Shown in pieces: positions 32,080-44,900 of a DNA stretch of 64,000 nucleotides. The notes under the pieces are model-generated. The model saw only the letters and a list, made by a program, of their open reading frames with translations, made no database searches and was not told the origin of the DNA. Source of the DNA: Siphonodentalium dalli (Eukaryota > Mollusca > Scaphopoda > Gadilida > Siphonodentaliidae); assembly GCA_032622095.1 (NCBI GenBank), contig CP136066.1:153845152-153909151 (forward strand). Direction: 5' to 3'. Each line of letters opens with the position of its first letter. The stretch's first letter is position 1. The position numbers and the translations under genes were made by a program.

Positions 32080-33198
32080 AACTTGACCGAATAAACGGTG
32101 CGGTAGGGTGGATCACCCCAAGTTATGTTAGAAAAACCGAAAACCGAACCAGTATATAGCCCGCGCGGTTGCCACAGAGGTGGCAAAAAGGGCACCTATT
32201 GCCGTTTCGGTATAAATTGACCGATTTTGACCAAATAAACGGTGCAGTGGGGTGGCCCACCCCATACTACACTACGAACACTGAAAACGGCACATCTCTA
32301 GTCCGTGTGGTTACCACCGGAGGTGGCAAAAATTGGATCCATCGCCGTTTCGGTATTTATGGACCGATTGAGCCCAAATTAAAATTATCGGTGTGGTAGG
32401 GTGGTCCACCCTATGTTATGTTAGAAAAACCGAAAACCGCACCCGTCTAGCCCGTGCTGTTGCCCTAAATTCCGAAACGGCAATGGGTCATGGGTCATGG
32501 GTGTTCTTTTTGCCACCTCGTGTGGGAACCACACGTGCTAGAAGGGCGCGGTTTTCGTTTTTTATAGTATAACTTGGGGTGGGCCACCATATCGCATGGT
32601 TTATTTGGTCAAAATCGGTCCATAAATACCGAAACGGCAATGTGTGTCCTTTTTGCCACCTCCTGTGGCAACCACACTGGCTAGAGGGGTGCGGTTTTCA
32701 GTTTGTATAGTATATCTTGTGGTGGGCCACACTACCGTGACATTTATGTTATCGAAATCGGTCCATAAATACCGAAATGACAATGTGTGCCATTTTCGCC
32801 ACCTCCTGTGGCAACCACACGTGGTAGAGGGGTGCGGTTTTCGGTTTTCATAGTATAACTTGGGTTGTGCCACCCTACCGCACCGTTTATTTGTCAAAAT
32901 CGTCCATAAATACCGAAAGGTCAATAGGACTGGTGTCCTTTTTGCCAGCTCCCGTCTCAACCGCACGGGCTAGAGGGGTGCGATTTTCGTTTTTTCTAGC
33001 ATAACTTGAGGTGGGCTACCCTACCCACCGTTTATTTGGATGACAATCGGTCCATAAATGTCGGAACGGCAATGGGTGCCTTTTTTGCCACCTCATGTGG
33101 CAACCATACGGACTAGAGGGGTGCGGTTTTCGGTTTTTATAGTATAATTTGTGGTGGGCCACCCTACTGCGCCGTTTATTTGGTCAAAATTGGTCCAA
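32080..33198. repeat. 145-bp satellite with an internal orientation switch
   Basis: AAACGGTGCGGTAGGGTGG landmarks lie at 32092, 32238 and 32382 in one orientation. From about 32465 the complement (CCACCCTACCGCACCGTTTATT-like) lies at 32577, 32720, 32866, 33011 and 33154. The spacing is 143-146 bp. Units share GGTGCGGTTTTCGGTTTT and AATACCGAAACGGCAA, diverged by an estimated 10-20%. Confidence 0.88.
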
Positions 33199-33620
33199 TT
33201 ACACCATAGTACGGCGTTCTTACGCTCTACACTCATGTAATACGGCATATATACGCCGCATATAATACGGTATATAATATATGTGCCGTATTATATGCGG
33301 CGTATACATGTCGTATATTATACGCCGAAATTAAGTCCACTTACGCCCTATAATGTGGTGTATATTCTCTGTAATACGGCGTAATTACGTCTCAGTATAC
33401 GACGTATTTTCGCCGTAATACGGCATAATTACGCCATCTTGTACGGCGTACTAACACAATATAGTACGACGTAATTACGCCCAATAGTACGGCATATAAC
33501 CGCCTAACTTACGCCATAATACTGTGTACATGTATATTCGCCTTAATATGGCGGAATTACGCCCAAGTACGGCGCATATATATGACGTATATTCGCCGCT
33601 AATACGCTTATATACGCATA
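33199..33620. repeat. Array of degenerate TACGGCGTA / ATTACGCC palindromes
   Basis: Over 420 bp the words TACGGCGTA, GTAATTACGCC, TACGCCGTA and ACGGCATA recur at irregular 12-25-bp spacing, with a long perfect part at 33253-33306 (ATACGCCGCATATAATACGG against its mirror). No fixed period and no coding frame. Confidence 0.85.
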
Positions 33621-34747
33621 TGGCCTATATAGCCTATCGTGGTTCTCATATTCGACCCAGATGATTGCCACATACCAACACAACATTTCTAACCCCAATG
33701 CATTGATATCAGAAATACATGCATACAGTTGGAGTTGGTAGTGTCCACTGCATGTGTCGTATTTCTAGATATATAGGTGTTACAAGACAGAAAATTTAGT
33801 CTGTTATTGTTTTAGTAAGCTGGCGCGGCAAATAATTACGGCGAATATACATGTACACCGTATAGTGATTTTGGACATGCATGCTCCGCATTGTACAGTG
33901 TTACGTATAGTTTGTTGTTAATATTCCAGAACACAATAGCCCCGTGCAACGAGTCGCCTGTAAATAGTATACTCAAGTCACTCAATGCATGATGGGAAAC
34001 GTTTTCAGTGGTTGAACGTATATGCGCTACCCCATTATGTTTCGAATCCAGAGGACATGTCTATAGGTATGTGTTACATGTTAAATTGACCACCAGTATG
34101 CCTACACATATATACAAATACCTTTAGGGATAGCATTTCCAGAAAATGCACGAAAACGATAATTCGTCTGTTTTTGCGACCAAGACACTTAGTCTAATTG
34201 AGCGTGAAGAAGGACATTCGATGAGTAGAGATGTGTAATACGTTGTTGAATGTTTGTCACACGACCTTGAGATGGGCATAACTAACCTAAATCGCGACCG
34301 AAACTATGTCATGGTGATTCACAAACAGCATCATTTTGTACCCCCACCAATATCGGTTTGTATATTTAACAGCTTCAGCGCGGATCCTCAACAACATCGC
34401 TTTGGACCCATCAATTTATTTGTCACCTGCTTGTGCCGGATATATGATATGCCATGTCCAAACGATTGTCACTGCCTAAAGCCTTCAATATACTTGCTTG
34501 TACCTCTCTACATGTCCTGTTTATAAATTATTCATATTAGATTGATATAAATGGCGAAATAACAGGAATGTCACAAATTTGATTAAAATGACCGCATGTA
34601 TCTTCTAATTCCAATTTAAGCCAACAAAAACTTTAGTGTGATTGCAGAAGTATTGCAGCAGACGATTACACCACTTGAATCAACAACACGCCATTTGAAA
34701 TTACTCAAATTACGTCGAAACGCTTCGATGTGAGTTTTGAAATATCA
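33621..34747. other. Interior of the 3.5-kb element, right part
   Basis: No domain was recognised. A last TTACGGCGAATATACATGTA trace lies at 33837. Confidence 0.4.
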
Positions 34748-34852
34748 CGCGGTCACCAGCATCGCTTTGTACTAACCGCATCATAGCAAAACAGCAGGAC
34801 CCACCAACATCATAGCACTTCTGCAGGACCACTTGACCAGGGGTGAGTACTG

Positions 34853-35889
34853 CTGTACTGGGCGAACTCGAGTTGCACCATAAATCCTCAGTCTACTATA
34901 TATATTTTGGAAATCGGTCTCAGATTTTACAATTAACGGCATTCTTTTGACGATGGCATGCAGGGGAGCATAACTATTGTCATTTAATAGTTACATCTAA
35001 CAGCATCTCTTCATGATTCATGCATTTATTTCTACGAATACGTCATTAGCAAAGACATTTTGGCGAACTTTTAGAAAACGGAAAGAAAGTTATAATAACG
35101 TCCGCTGGCATTACAAAATTAGGACTGGTCGCTTGACAACTAAATGGCAAACTATTAAATACATTCTTCTATAGCTATGATCGGACATTTGTAAGATCAT
35201 TACAATTCACCAATAAATCTAACGCCGTATCCATGCAGGTGTTCTTGTTCGATATGATAACCGAACAGGAAAAATAATTCGTATTAACCCGCAAAAATGT
35301 CTTCGCTATACACAGAAGACATGATTTACTAGGACAGTAAATCTCATATACCCCTTGTAAAATTGATAATTGAAAAAATGAAAATGTCAATGGTTTCGTA
35401 TATATTAACCATGCACAGGCCCCTGGGGAAAAATAACAGCGAAACCAATATATACAAGAAAACCAATATATATCAGAAATGGTAACGCCCTCAAGATCAT
35501 ATTATTAGCCATAAATATAAATTATAATATAAAATATATTGGTTACATGAATGCACCGCCTACGAATTCCCATAAAACAACTAATCCTTCAAATTATAAA
35601 AAAAAAAACTACGGCTTATTACTGCATGTCTCTCATTCACCACACCAGAAAGCTTCTAAATGCGGATAAAAAATCGGAGGCATTGTATTCTCTCCAAGAG
35701 TGCATGGCCCAGCCATTGTTCATACCTAAACATCGAAAGCAATTAACGCGGTTGATCATAATAGTTACATACTGCAACTATAAGACATCCAGCGAATACA
35801 CACCCACGAAAACCCGAAATGTGTTGTCCTGCGAGAAATCCCATCGCTATAGCTCAATTTGACACGGTCAGATCAGCCTTCTTACAATA
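34853..35889. other. AT-rich DNA, nothing recognised
   Basis: ACCAATATATACAAGAAAACC and GGTAACGCC..CAAGATCAT (35450-35500) recur in inverse near 43690-43730, so part of it is a dispersed repeat. Confidence 0.45.
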
Positions 35890-36065
35890 TCCTAATAATA
35901 TCTCAAATCATCGGCATAGTCAACAGAACTTTCACTAACTTGGACATCGACTCTTTTTAATCGCTCTACATAAGGATGGTCAGACCTGTCATCGAATACT
36001 GTAACCCTGCATGGAGCTTACATCACAAATGTCAATGCACTTCGCTGTTGAGGCTCCAACACTCG
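35890..36065 (+). pseudogene. CR1/L2-like LINE reverse transcriptase fossil
   Basis: Pieces reading NRTFTNLDIDSF, a stop, then LYIRMVRPVIEYCNPAWS match the RT thumb pattern 'RTF..LD...F..LY..LVRP.LEYCNP.WSP' of CR1-type LINEs. Only ~55 codons remain, with at least one in-frame stop (35957-35959). Confidence 0.72.
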
Positions 36066-36211
36066 ATCAATTCAAAATATACATACATGTAGACTCATTT
36101 TTCTATTATATAAAATACGAGTTCGACGACAAGTAATATGTTCAAGTGACTCTCAAGTAAATATCGAATGACGATACATATATTTGTAAACAAGCAAGAC
36201 TTGTTCCGTAT

Positions 36212-36240
36212 GATGATGATGATGATGATGATGATGATTA
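36212..36240 (+). repeat. (GAT)n microsatellite
   Basis: About nine GAT triplets. Confidence 0.95.
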
Positions 36241-36464
36241 TGGTATGATTGATAGAACAAACCACTATTGTGATGACCGTGTCGTTATTTGTTTAAAATA
36301 CGTATCAATTGACATATACGCACCCGTTCCCTAATTAAAATGAACACATTTCGACCATTTTAGGAATCTCTGCGAATTCGTGGAACTCCGCAAATAGACG
36401 TCCGCAAATAGCGACCTACTGCGAATTGTCACAACCGGAAACACCCATTATCTATTTATGAAAT

Positions 36465-36648
36465 GCCCAGTGGCGAAATCTCGGTTTGTTTACATTACGA
36501 ACATTCGGTAAAAGAACAGACCAGAATCAGTAAACGAACAGACCGTAATCGCAATCTCGTGGTAATCCAGATTCGGATTCGGATTCGGATTCCGATTACG
36601 GACTCAAATGTTCGTAATGTAAACAAACCGAGATTTCGCCACCTCGGA
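36465..36648. repeat. Hairpin element with 46-bp arms
   Basis: TGGCGAAATCTCGGTTTGTT and ACATTACGAACATT are mirrored at 36603-36648. The loop contains a GATTCG microsatellite. The right arm is the start of the tandem duplication described below. Confidence 0.82.
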
Positions 36649-38470
36649 GTTTAAAAACACAATAATACATAAGAGGAGACAAATTTGTGTTATCGAGTGT
36701 AAACGGGAAGAATATTACTGAAATTAGCCAAATAATAATGTTATTGATAGTAACGCTGGGGGAGCACTTCTGTTGAACGCGAACTTGAATTTTCAATTTC
36801 ATTGTCACTTTCATCATATCATGTTCATGCCGCGAAGTGTAGATTTTCGGTTTCTCGTCGGTCGGTTCTCGCACGCGTTTCGCCTTTAGAGGCCGAAATT
36901 TCAAAATTCCACCCATAAAATACCGCCCGAACGCATGTCCATTTCAAATTCGGCGGATACGTCACCATTGACCGAATTAACGTGAACCTGCATGGATATG
37001 TCTTCTGCTTTGTTCGTTATTATAATTATGTTCCTTCTTATTCAAGAAATAGTAGGATTATTTTATATCGATGGATTATCAGATATACGTATGTACTATC
37101 TATTCTTATAGCAATTTCATATTAAAAATGTGTTGTTTTGTTAAATTTGTCATTTTACACAATAGTCTCTGTATAAGGAAGAAACACAGACATTTTTTGG
37201 CCAACGTGCTGTTCATAAGTTGGAAAATAAAGCTTTGCCCATGAAGCTAATGTCTTGTGATCGCACGTGAACTCATCTCCCAATCGCACAAACACAAATG
37301 TAAAGCTTATTCTAGGATTTCAGGACTATATAGTGGAAATGTCAGGTAATTTATTGATTAAGTACCCACAAGTACAAGTTCTAGGGTCGTGGCTAGAGGT
37401 TTCCTCAAATTTCCGACCAACTGCAGCCCCCCTTGAACCAAACATCAATCTCACAGGTTCGCAGAATTCCATTTTCACCCCCTTGGAAATATCCAACTTG
37501 ACACACCCTAAGATTGGAAATTAACCAACTTTTACTGGTTGAAAAAAATCAAACAATGAGAACAATTCCAACCTATGTATGGTGTCAAATTAATGTCCAG
37601 CTAATGTTGTGTCATGCATGACATTTCGAACTGCCGGAAATGTACCAAAGTTTAGTTTAGACACATTTATTTTAAAATATTTGTCAAATTTAGATAACAC
37701 ATGATATATAACACATACATCTGTTTATACAGACAACGAGATTGGAGGACAAGTGCTGACTCACTTTATGGTACCCCCTCTTCCATATGTTATTACACTG
37801 AAAAATAAATAATTAGTAATGGTAAAGCAACATGACTAAAAAAACAAGTTGAACATATATACAGATCACCGGTCACCCCCTCCCCGAGTTAGTCATAAGT
37901 TTGTATATGTATTTATTTAAAATCGGGTTTGCTGGTTTGTACGTATCATTATTTGGAACAGTTAGTCAAAATAATCCTGATTTGCCTCACGTATGAATGA
38001 CTGTACAGCTAAGAAAATTGTACCAAAGTTCCGGGGGGGGGGTCGAGACACCCCAACCAACCCCTGTCGCCACGTCCCTGTACAACTGACAACTTTCGTG
38101 TGTTCTCCACACCGTCTTCGGAATTTGATTCAGGAGACCTAGAGCTGTTAGAAATGCTTGCCCTCAACAATAAACACACCTTAACTTGAAAAAAAAAGAT
38201 GCGATTAAATCGGATTGGCAGCTAATTAAGTGCCATGTATATACACATAGAAGCAAAGCATGACTTTCACAACAAACATGAACTTTATAAATATAAGATA
38301 CAAATGATACTTGTGTCAAATACATGAGCCATATCTGACGCTGGGAGAACATTAAACATAGTATCGAAGACCACGTGGATTTCAAAATCTGACCTAGAAT
38401 CGGGAATTATCCCCGCCCCCGTAATCGGATTCGGATTCTGAATCCGGATTCCCACCAAATAACGACTCAG
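36505..38470 (+). repeat. Tandem duplication, copy 1
   Basis: About 1.9 kb that recurs in the same orientation at 38543-40432. Shared landmarks: GTAACGCTGGGGGAGCACTT, GGAGACGAATTTG-like text, AACCAAACATCAATCTCACA, AACATATATACAGATCACCG. It differs by indels of up to ~60 bp (e.g. text at 37900-37965 lacks a counterpart) and scattered substitutions. No gene in it. Confidence 0.88.
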
Positions 38471-38505
38471 AGTCGTTATCTCGTGGGAATCCAGATTCAG
38501 AATCT
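38430..38505. repeat. Palindrome at the duplication junction
   Basis: GATTCTGAATCCGGATTCCC..AACGACTC mirrors GAGTCGTTATCTCGTGGGAA..AGATTCAGAATC around 38471. Confidence 0.8.
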
Positions 38506-38542
38506 GGATTCAGATTACAGATTATACCCCGTACGACTTGGT

Positions 38543-40432
38543 TCGGTAAACGAACAGACCAGAAATTGGTAGGATCAGTAAACGAACAGACCGTAATCTC
38601 AATCTCGTGGTAATCCAGATTCGGATTCCGATTACGGACTCAAATGTTCGTAATGTAAACAAACGGATATTTCGCCACCTCGGAGTTTAAAAACACAATA
38701 AAACATAAGAATCCGTCTCTTGTGTACAAATTATTGCAGAATATAAACGATCTATATCAAAGAATTTTAAATGCGGAGACGAATTTGTTTTATCGAATGT
38801 AAACTGGGAGAATATTACTGAAATTAGCCAAATAATAACGCTATTGATAGTAACGCTGGGGGAGCACTTCTGTTGATGGCGAAGAAAATCATTGTCGATT
38901 TTATGGTCACTTTCATTTCATAATTCCATCCATAAAATACCGCCCGAACGCATGTCGATTTCGAATTCGGCGGATACGTCACCATTGACCGAATTCATGT
39001 GAACCTGCATGGATATGTCTTCTGCTGTGTTCGTTATTATAATGTTTCTTCTTATTCAAGAAATAGTAGGATTATATGATATCGATGGATTATCAAATAC
39101 ACGTATGTACTATCTAGTCTTATAGCAATTTCATGTTTAAAATGTTTTGTTTCGTTAAATGCAGTCGTTTTGCACAATGGTCTCTGTGTAGACAACAAAC
39201 ACAGACATGTGTTGGCCAACGTGCTGTACAATAGTTGGAAAATAAAGCTTTGCTCGTGAAGCTAATGTTGTGGTCTTGTGATCGCAGGTGAACTGCATCT
39301 CCCAATCGCACAAACAAAAATGTAAAGCTTATTCTAGGATCTCAGGACTATTTAGTGGAAATGTCAGTCAATTTATTGATTAAGTACCCACACGTACAAG
39401 TTCTAGGGACGTTGCTAGAGGTTTCCTCAAATTTCCGGCCAACTGCACCCCCCTCCCCCATTGAACCAAACATCAATCTCACAGGTTCGCAGAATTCCAT
39501 TTGCACCCCTTGGAAATAGCCAACCTGACACACCCTAAGATTGGAAAATTACCAACTTTTATTGGTTGAAAAAAATCAAACAATGAGAACAATTCCAACC
39601 TATATATGGTGTCAAATTAATGTCCAACTAATGTTGTGTCATGCATGAAATTTCCAACTGCTGGAAATGTACCAAAGTTTAGTTTAAACATATTTATTTC
39701 AAATATTTGTCAAATTTAGATAACACATGATATATAACACATATATTTGTTTATACATACAATGGGATTGGAGGACAAGTGCTGACTCACTGAAGGGTAT
39801 CCCCTCTCCCATGTGTTATTACACTGAAAAAATAAATAATTAGTAATGGCAAAGCAACATGACTACCAAAACAAGTTGAACATATATACAGATCACCGGT
39901 CACCCCCTCTCCGAGTTAGTCATAAGTTTGTCAAAAGAATCCTGATTTTTCCTCACGTATGAAAGACTGCACAGCTAAGCAAATTGTACCAAAGTTCGGG
40001 GGGATCGAGACACCCAACCAACCCCTGTCGTCACGTCCCTGTGCAACTGACAAGTTTCGTGTGTTCTTCACAACATCTTCGGAATTTGATTCAGGAGGCC
40101 TAGAGCTGTTATAATTAAATGCTTGCCCTCATCAATAAACACACTTTAACTTGAAAAAAAGATGCGATTAAGTCGGATTGGCAGCAAATTATGTGCCGTG
40201 TATATACGCATAGAAGAAAGGCATGACTTTCACAACAAACGTGAACTTTATAAATATAAGATACAAATGATACTTGTGTCAAATACATGAGCCATGTTTG
40301 ACGCTGGGAGAACATTAAACATAATTTCGGAGACCACGTGGATTTCAAAATCTGACCTAGAATCGGGAATTAGCCCCGCCCCCGTAATCGGCTTTGGATT
40401 CTGAATCCGGATTCCCACCAAATAACGACTCT
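38543..40432 (+). repeat. Tandem duplication, copy 2
   Basis: Direct copy of 36505-38470, ending at the same CCACCAAATAACGACTC. Confidence 0.88.
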
Positions 40433-40484
40433 GGGAACCACAGATTTCTAAAAATCTGTACCACAGTATACACCCGAGGGGCGT

Positions 40485-41590
40485 TAACTATACCAGTGAC
40501 AAGGTTCACAAGTCCGATTTTTGGGAAAAACACACCATCTTTCACATTTCTCATATAGATTCTCAAAATCGTTCAACTCGGTCACAATATATTTAAGCGT
40601 GTCTTATTGGCCATGAAATTTCCTTTCTTTTGTTGTATTATTCCATAGAATCAAATAAGGGAAGTCGAGACATGGTACCAGAAACTTTCAATATCTACTG
40701 GAAATTTGGGAGTAAAATGGGTCGTCAGTTTCCCTGTCCGCATAATATCCTCAATATTTCTAAAACATTGTCAACTCAGTCACAATATGCCCCAGTTTAT
40801 GTTATAGGGCATAAACTGTTATCTTAAAATCAAAGTTAATAATTTGATGAAATTTAATTTATGGCTGGAGCCATAAATTAAATTACGAATTCCCGTGTAC
40901 AAGACGTAATCAATTTAATTAAGGGATAGTGGATTGGGCAACGCGTGGAACACATGATCGTGTAAAAAATTATGTTGATACGGGGGGGGGGCGTAAACTC
41001 AAGCCACTCACTGACTAGTGACTATACAATAACTTAAATGAGTATATGGGACTAGTATGCAAATACTATAACATTTATTTGATACATTTGCTGAAATCGG
41101 TACAAAAATTACTCGAAAACGACCATTTGTATTTTCGCATCCCGACTAATCTGCCATCCGGAACATTACTACTCCACAGACTTTCAAATAATCGAAATCT
41201 GGTTACCTTATACCACGACTCAGAGACTATAGAAACCAACAACAACATTTGAGTACATTATCCCTTTAAGCGACGTCGACATATCGTACGGGAAATTCGC
41301 AAGTTAGGCAATTGCGATCGCAATAATTGAATTGGTATCAGTGTATAATCACGACCGCTTTTCGTCGGTATAATTATGTTTTGCTAGTTTTCGACACGAT
41401 ATCCCAAATTCCTTTCGTTTACTACTATCGAATTATATATCAAAAGAAAGGAAACTTCACGGCCAATAAGACACAATGAAATATATTGTGACTGAGAAGA
41501 AACATTTTGAGAATCTATGAGGAATATAATAGATGGTGTGTTTTTTTCCAAAAATCGGACTTGTGAACCCTTCTCACTATTATAGTATAC
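40485..41590. mobile_element. 1.1-kb foldback element with ~150-bp arms
   Basis: Arms 40485-40633 and 41442-41590: GGTTCACAAGTCCGATTTTT, AGATTCTCAAAAT, GTCTTATTGGCC mirrored. The interior (40634-41441) is AT-rich, with a run of nine Gs near 40983 and no recognised gene. Confidence 0.8.
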
Positions 41591-41777
41591 ATTGATTTAT
41601 CTGGTAATTTCCCCCAGGGGCCTGTGATATTAACCCGCAAAAAAATGACGTCGCTGATGTCGCCAAAATGACATTGTTGACCTGACATGTCACGCCTGTT
41701 TCTCTGCGTGTCATTTCCCACTATCCTATACCGATTATACCAAACATACATACCAAATAGCAATGTCATATACCGTT

Positions 41778-41784
41778 TATAAAA
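41778..41784 (+). promoter_or_regulatory. Candidate TATA box of the serine protease gene
   Basis: TATAAAA stands 111 bp before the start ATG and would place transcription start near 41810. It could be chance in AT-rich DNA. Confidence 0.35.
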
Positions 41785-41894
41785 TCGTGTTTGACCCATA
41801 TTTGGATGTAGACGCTCCTGTACCTTATCTTGGTATCTCAAGTAAAAGTCGATCGTCGGTGCAGTAAAGGTCTTTCTTATTCCCAACCGTCACG

Positions 41895-41949
41895 ATGTGG
41901 TGTTCACTGGGTTGTTTGGGATTATTTCTAACGGTAGCGTCCGCATCGG
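41895..41949 (+). CDS. Serine protease exon 1 (signal peptide)
   Basis: ATG TGG TGT TCA starts [18 protein letters not shown], a hydrophobic core with small residues at the cleavage end. A is at -3 of the ATG. The donor GTACGT follows at 41950; phase 1. An upstream non-coding exon cannot be excluded. Confidence 0.82.
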
Positions 41950-44900
41950 GTACGTACATGTAAACGTTTGCGAACAACCTTTCACACACCATGCCAATGT
42001 TCTCCACATGTATGCAGAGATTCGTATTTATAGTCCAATTCAAACTCAAAATGAAAATTTGATGGTCTTGATAGTACTTTTAGCACCAACCCCGGATACG
42101 ATAAAATAGAACTGACGGATATATGGATAGGCCATATTTGAGCGCGGCCCAGACGAGAGCCGATGTAGCTATATATTGTGTTATGTTAGGCTTATGTTTC
42201 GGTTATTGGGTTGTGTTTAGGCTTATGTTTCGGTTATTGGGTTGAAACTCATTCGGCTATTTTGTTGCAGTCTGCAGTAGTTCTTACCATGGGTCATGTC
42301 ACAGTTTGTTTGGGTCTAATTGTCCGGCTGGATATACGTCAACACTGAGTCACTGTGGATTCCTGGAGGTGTGTTGTGTACCACCCCACCATACAGTCCA
42401 CGTTACTGAAGCACCAAGCCACGGAACAGGAACAGGAACAGGAACGGGAACAGGCATCCATAATGTCGGTACGTATCTTACATGCACTCTGTCTAAAATA
42501 TCCCAGTTAAACCACACGTAAATATAACTTGTAACGTGAATTGCTTTTTTCCAACATAAATCACGTGACCATTTGGCCCACATGTATATATAGATACACA
42601 GTCATTCCGTTCAGAATTTGTGGGTCAACGTGTATAGCATGCATATACGGAACGTATACATATATAAAACAAAGAGGAATCATCCAATAATTATGTTAAT
42701 AACCAAATTGAGCGACCAACGCTATGCAGGCAGTGGGAGAATATGATTTGCCTGTGGGGGGGGGGGGGGCAGATTTTATTTTGATCCTTTATATCGGTGG
42801 TTGTGGTGTGGACAGCTTGTCTTAAAAATTCACCACTCGATTATTTATACACGTTTCGATATAGACGTCGGATCGATATCTATACACGTGTAGGCTAGCT
42901 TGGCACCGAAAAATCACGTGACTGTTTACACTTCGCGTTTGAATGTTCTGTCGCTTCGTGTGACGAGCTAATCTCGAAGTGTAGCTATATATAGACAACA
43001 TCGCATTAGCAAATTTGTCATTCATTATCATGCTTGACCGTGATGTGCCCATGGAGTAGAACGTTCCTCACAAAGGAAAGACCACATATCTTAGATCATG
43101 CCATGAAATATCTTCTCTGGCTAACGCCCGTATATATTTCATATTCCACCAGTACAAACCCTTGGAACGTTTTTGGTGTTTTGACAGGGAACCTTATAAA
43201 GTCGAAAAAAATAACGCGGTGAATATATTTCTTAGTTTCGCGCTCTGCGTGTATACTAATGTAGAGATTCTTGTTTCGCCTGGGCGCTGGGGTTTTTATT
43301 TATAGAAATGGGAATTTTTGGGACGGATTTAAAAGTCGAACTGTGACCCGGAGGCCGAGTCCGGTAAAAGGTGTAGTTGGGAATTTCAATTTCGTTTATT
43401 GTCCTTTACATTATTATGTCAATAATGTTGATTTTTGGTTTGTGACAAGCTGTGTCAATTACAAATAAAAGAAATGAAAAAGATAATTTGTAGGTCTTAT
43501 ATTTCAACTTTTATAGACATTTTTCGTTCTGCGGCCCACTGGGGGTTGTGGTCGGAGACGACGGAGTCGGCCACCGGTTCGTTAATTAGGTGCTGGTTGT
43601 TATTGTTATTTTAACGGAATTCTGAGTTGGTCATTCGCGAAAACAATATATTTTATATTCTATAATTACAATCATGGGTATATAATATATGATCTTGAGC
43701 GGGTTACCATTTCTGACATTGGTTTTCTTGTTATTATCTGTTCCTTAGTAGTGTGCTTCACTGTATAGGTGAAGGTCACAACTCGAAATTTTACGATTAA
43801 AGTGAATTTGTGAGCGATTTTGCATCGCGTCGCTTACAATTATGGAATTTCTTCTTGGTAATTAATTCGATGTTTATTGCGATATTGGCTCACAAAAGTC
43901 AGAGAAAAACATGCATTTTTGAGTTGGGACATTCACCTATACAGTGAAGTACATTATTAAGGACCAGATAATAGCTAAGAAATATATTCCCCGCGTTATT
44001 TTCCGACTGTATAAGGTTCCCCGTCAAAACTTACAAAAGTTCCCATGTTTTGTACTGGTGGAATATGATCTCTACAGGCGTTAGCCATAGTAGAGATTCA
44101 TGGTGTGATCTATATACACATATCTCACAGGTGTCGATTTCTAGTGTGCTTGGAACTGAATTGCATTGCATTGGACAGGAATTGCACTTAAAAGGATTTG
44201 AAGCAGCACGTAGGCGTTTTGAAAAATAGCCTGTCAGTCTCGTGGCTGAGCATAGCAATTTCAAAATGTCATGAAATAATGTGTTTCCTGCTGAATCAGA
44301 TGTCTTGACAATTCTTGTCATGATGCGAGCACATCCATTTTGGTATAGCCATATCATAACAAGTTTCAAGAATACTATAGCCACATGCCACAAAACCGGT
44401 TAGGAACATGAACAAAAATTGAGTTTTCGAACACTTATAATGCTAAAACTAAAGTTTGACTGCGGTTGTAGTGTTTGGATATTATACTTAGTTCCACTAT
44501 ATTTATATGTCTATATTGCTAATACAGATCTAATTAATATGAATTAAATTGGGAATACTTAAGCATTTTACATAAACATATATATACCCGGATGCGTGCA
44601 TACGTGCATTGTCCTACTCTTTTATATTACTAGCTGAAACAGGCTCCTGAAGAGAGACTATAGTCGGATGGGGCGCCTACGGCCCCTGCACAAAGGGGCC
44701 CACACAGCCTTTATTCACGACAGCCCCATGTTGATCGTTTAAAAATATTGATAAAAAAAAAGAAATTAATGTAAAAAAAAATAATAAAAAAAATTAAATT
44801 TTTCATTTGGGGTGGGGTAGGGATAGGATAGGATATTTTATTTCAATATACACATATTAATGCTAATACATTTTACAAATATTGTATTGTATATTCGAGG

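Larger units (their letters stand above)
31384..34852. mobile_element. 3.5-kb inverted-repeat element carrying satellites
   Basis: Arms of ~108 bp at 31384-31491 and 34748-34852: CCCCTGGTCAAGTGGTCCTG, AGTGCTATATAATGTTCGTG and GTGACCGCGT are mirrored with few changes. Inside lie the 145-bp satellite and the palindromic array. A related half-arm (GCAGGACCCACCAACATCAT) recurs at 50902. No transposase and no clear target duplication were seen. Confidence 0.7.

Noticed and set aside
34030-34060. tRNA B-box-like GTTTCGAATCC
   Set aside because: No matching A box or acceptor stem at tRNA distance.
42350-42583. Minus-strand frame with PVPVPVP repeats
   Set aside because: It is the antisense of the Gly-Thr linker of protease exon 2.
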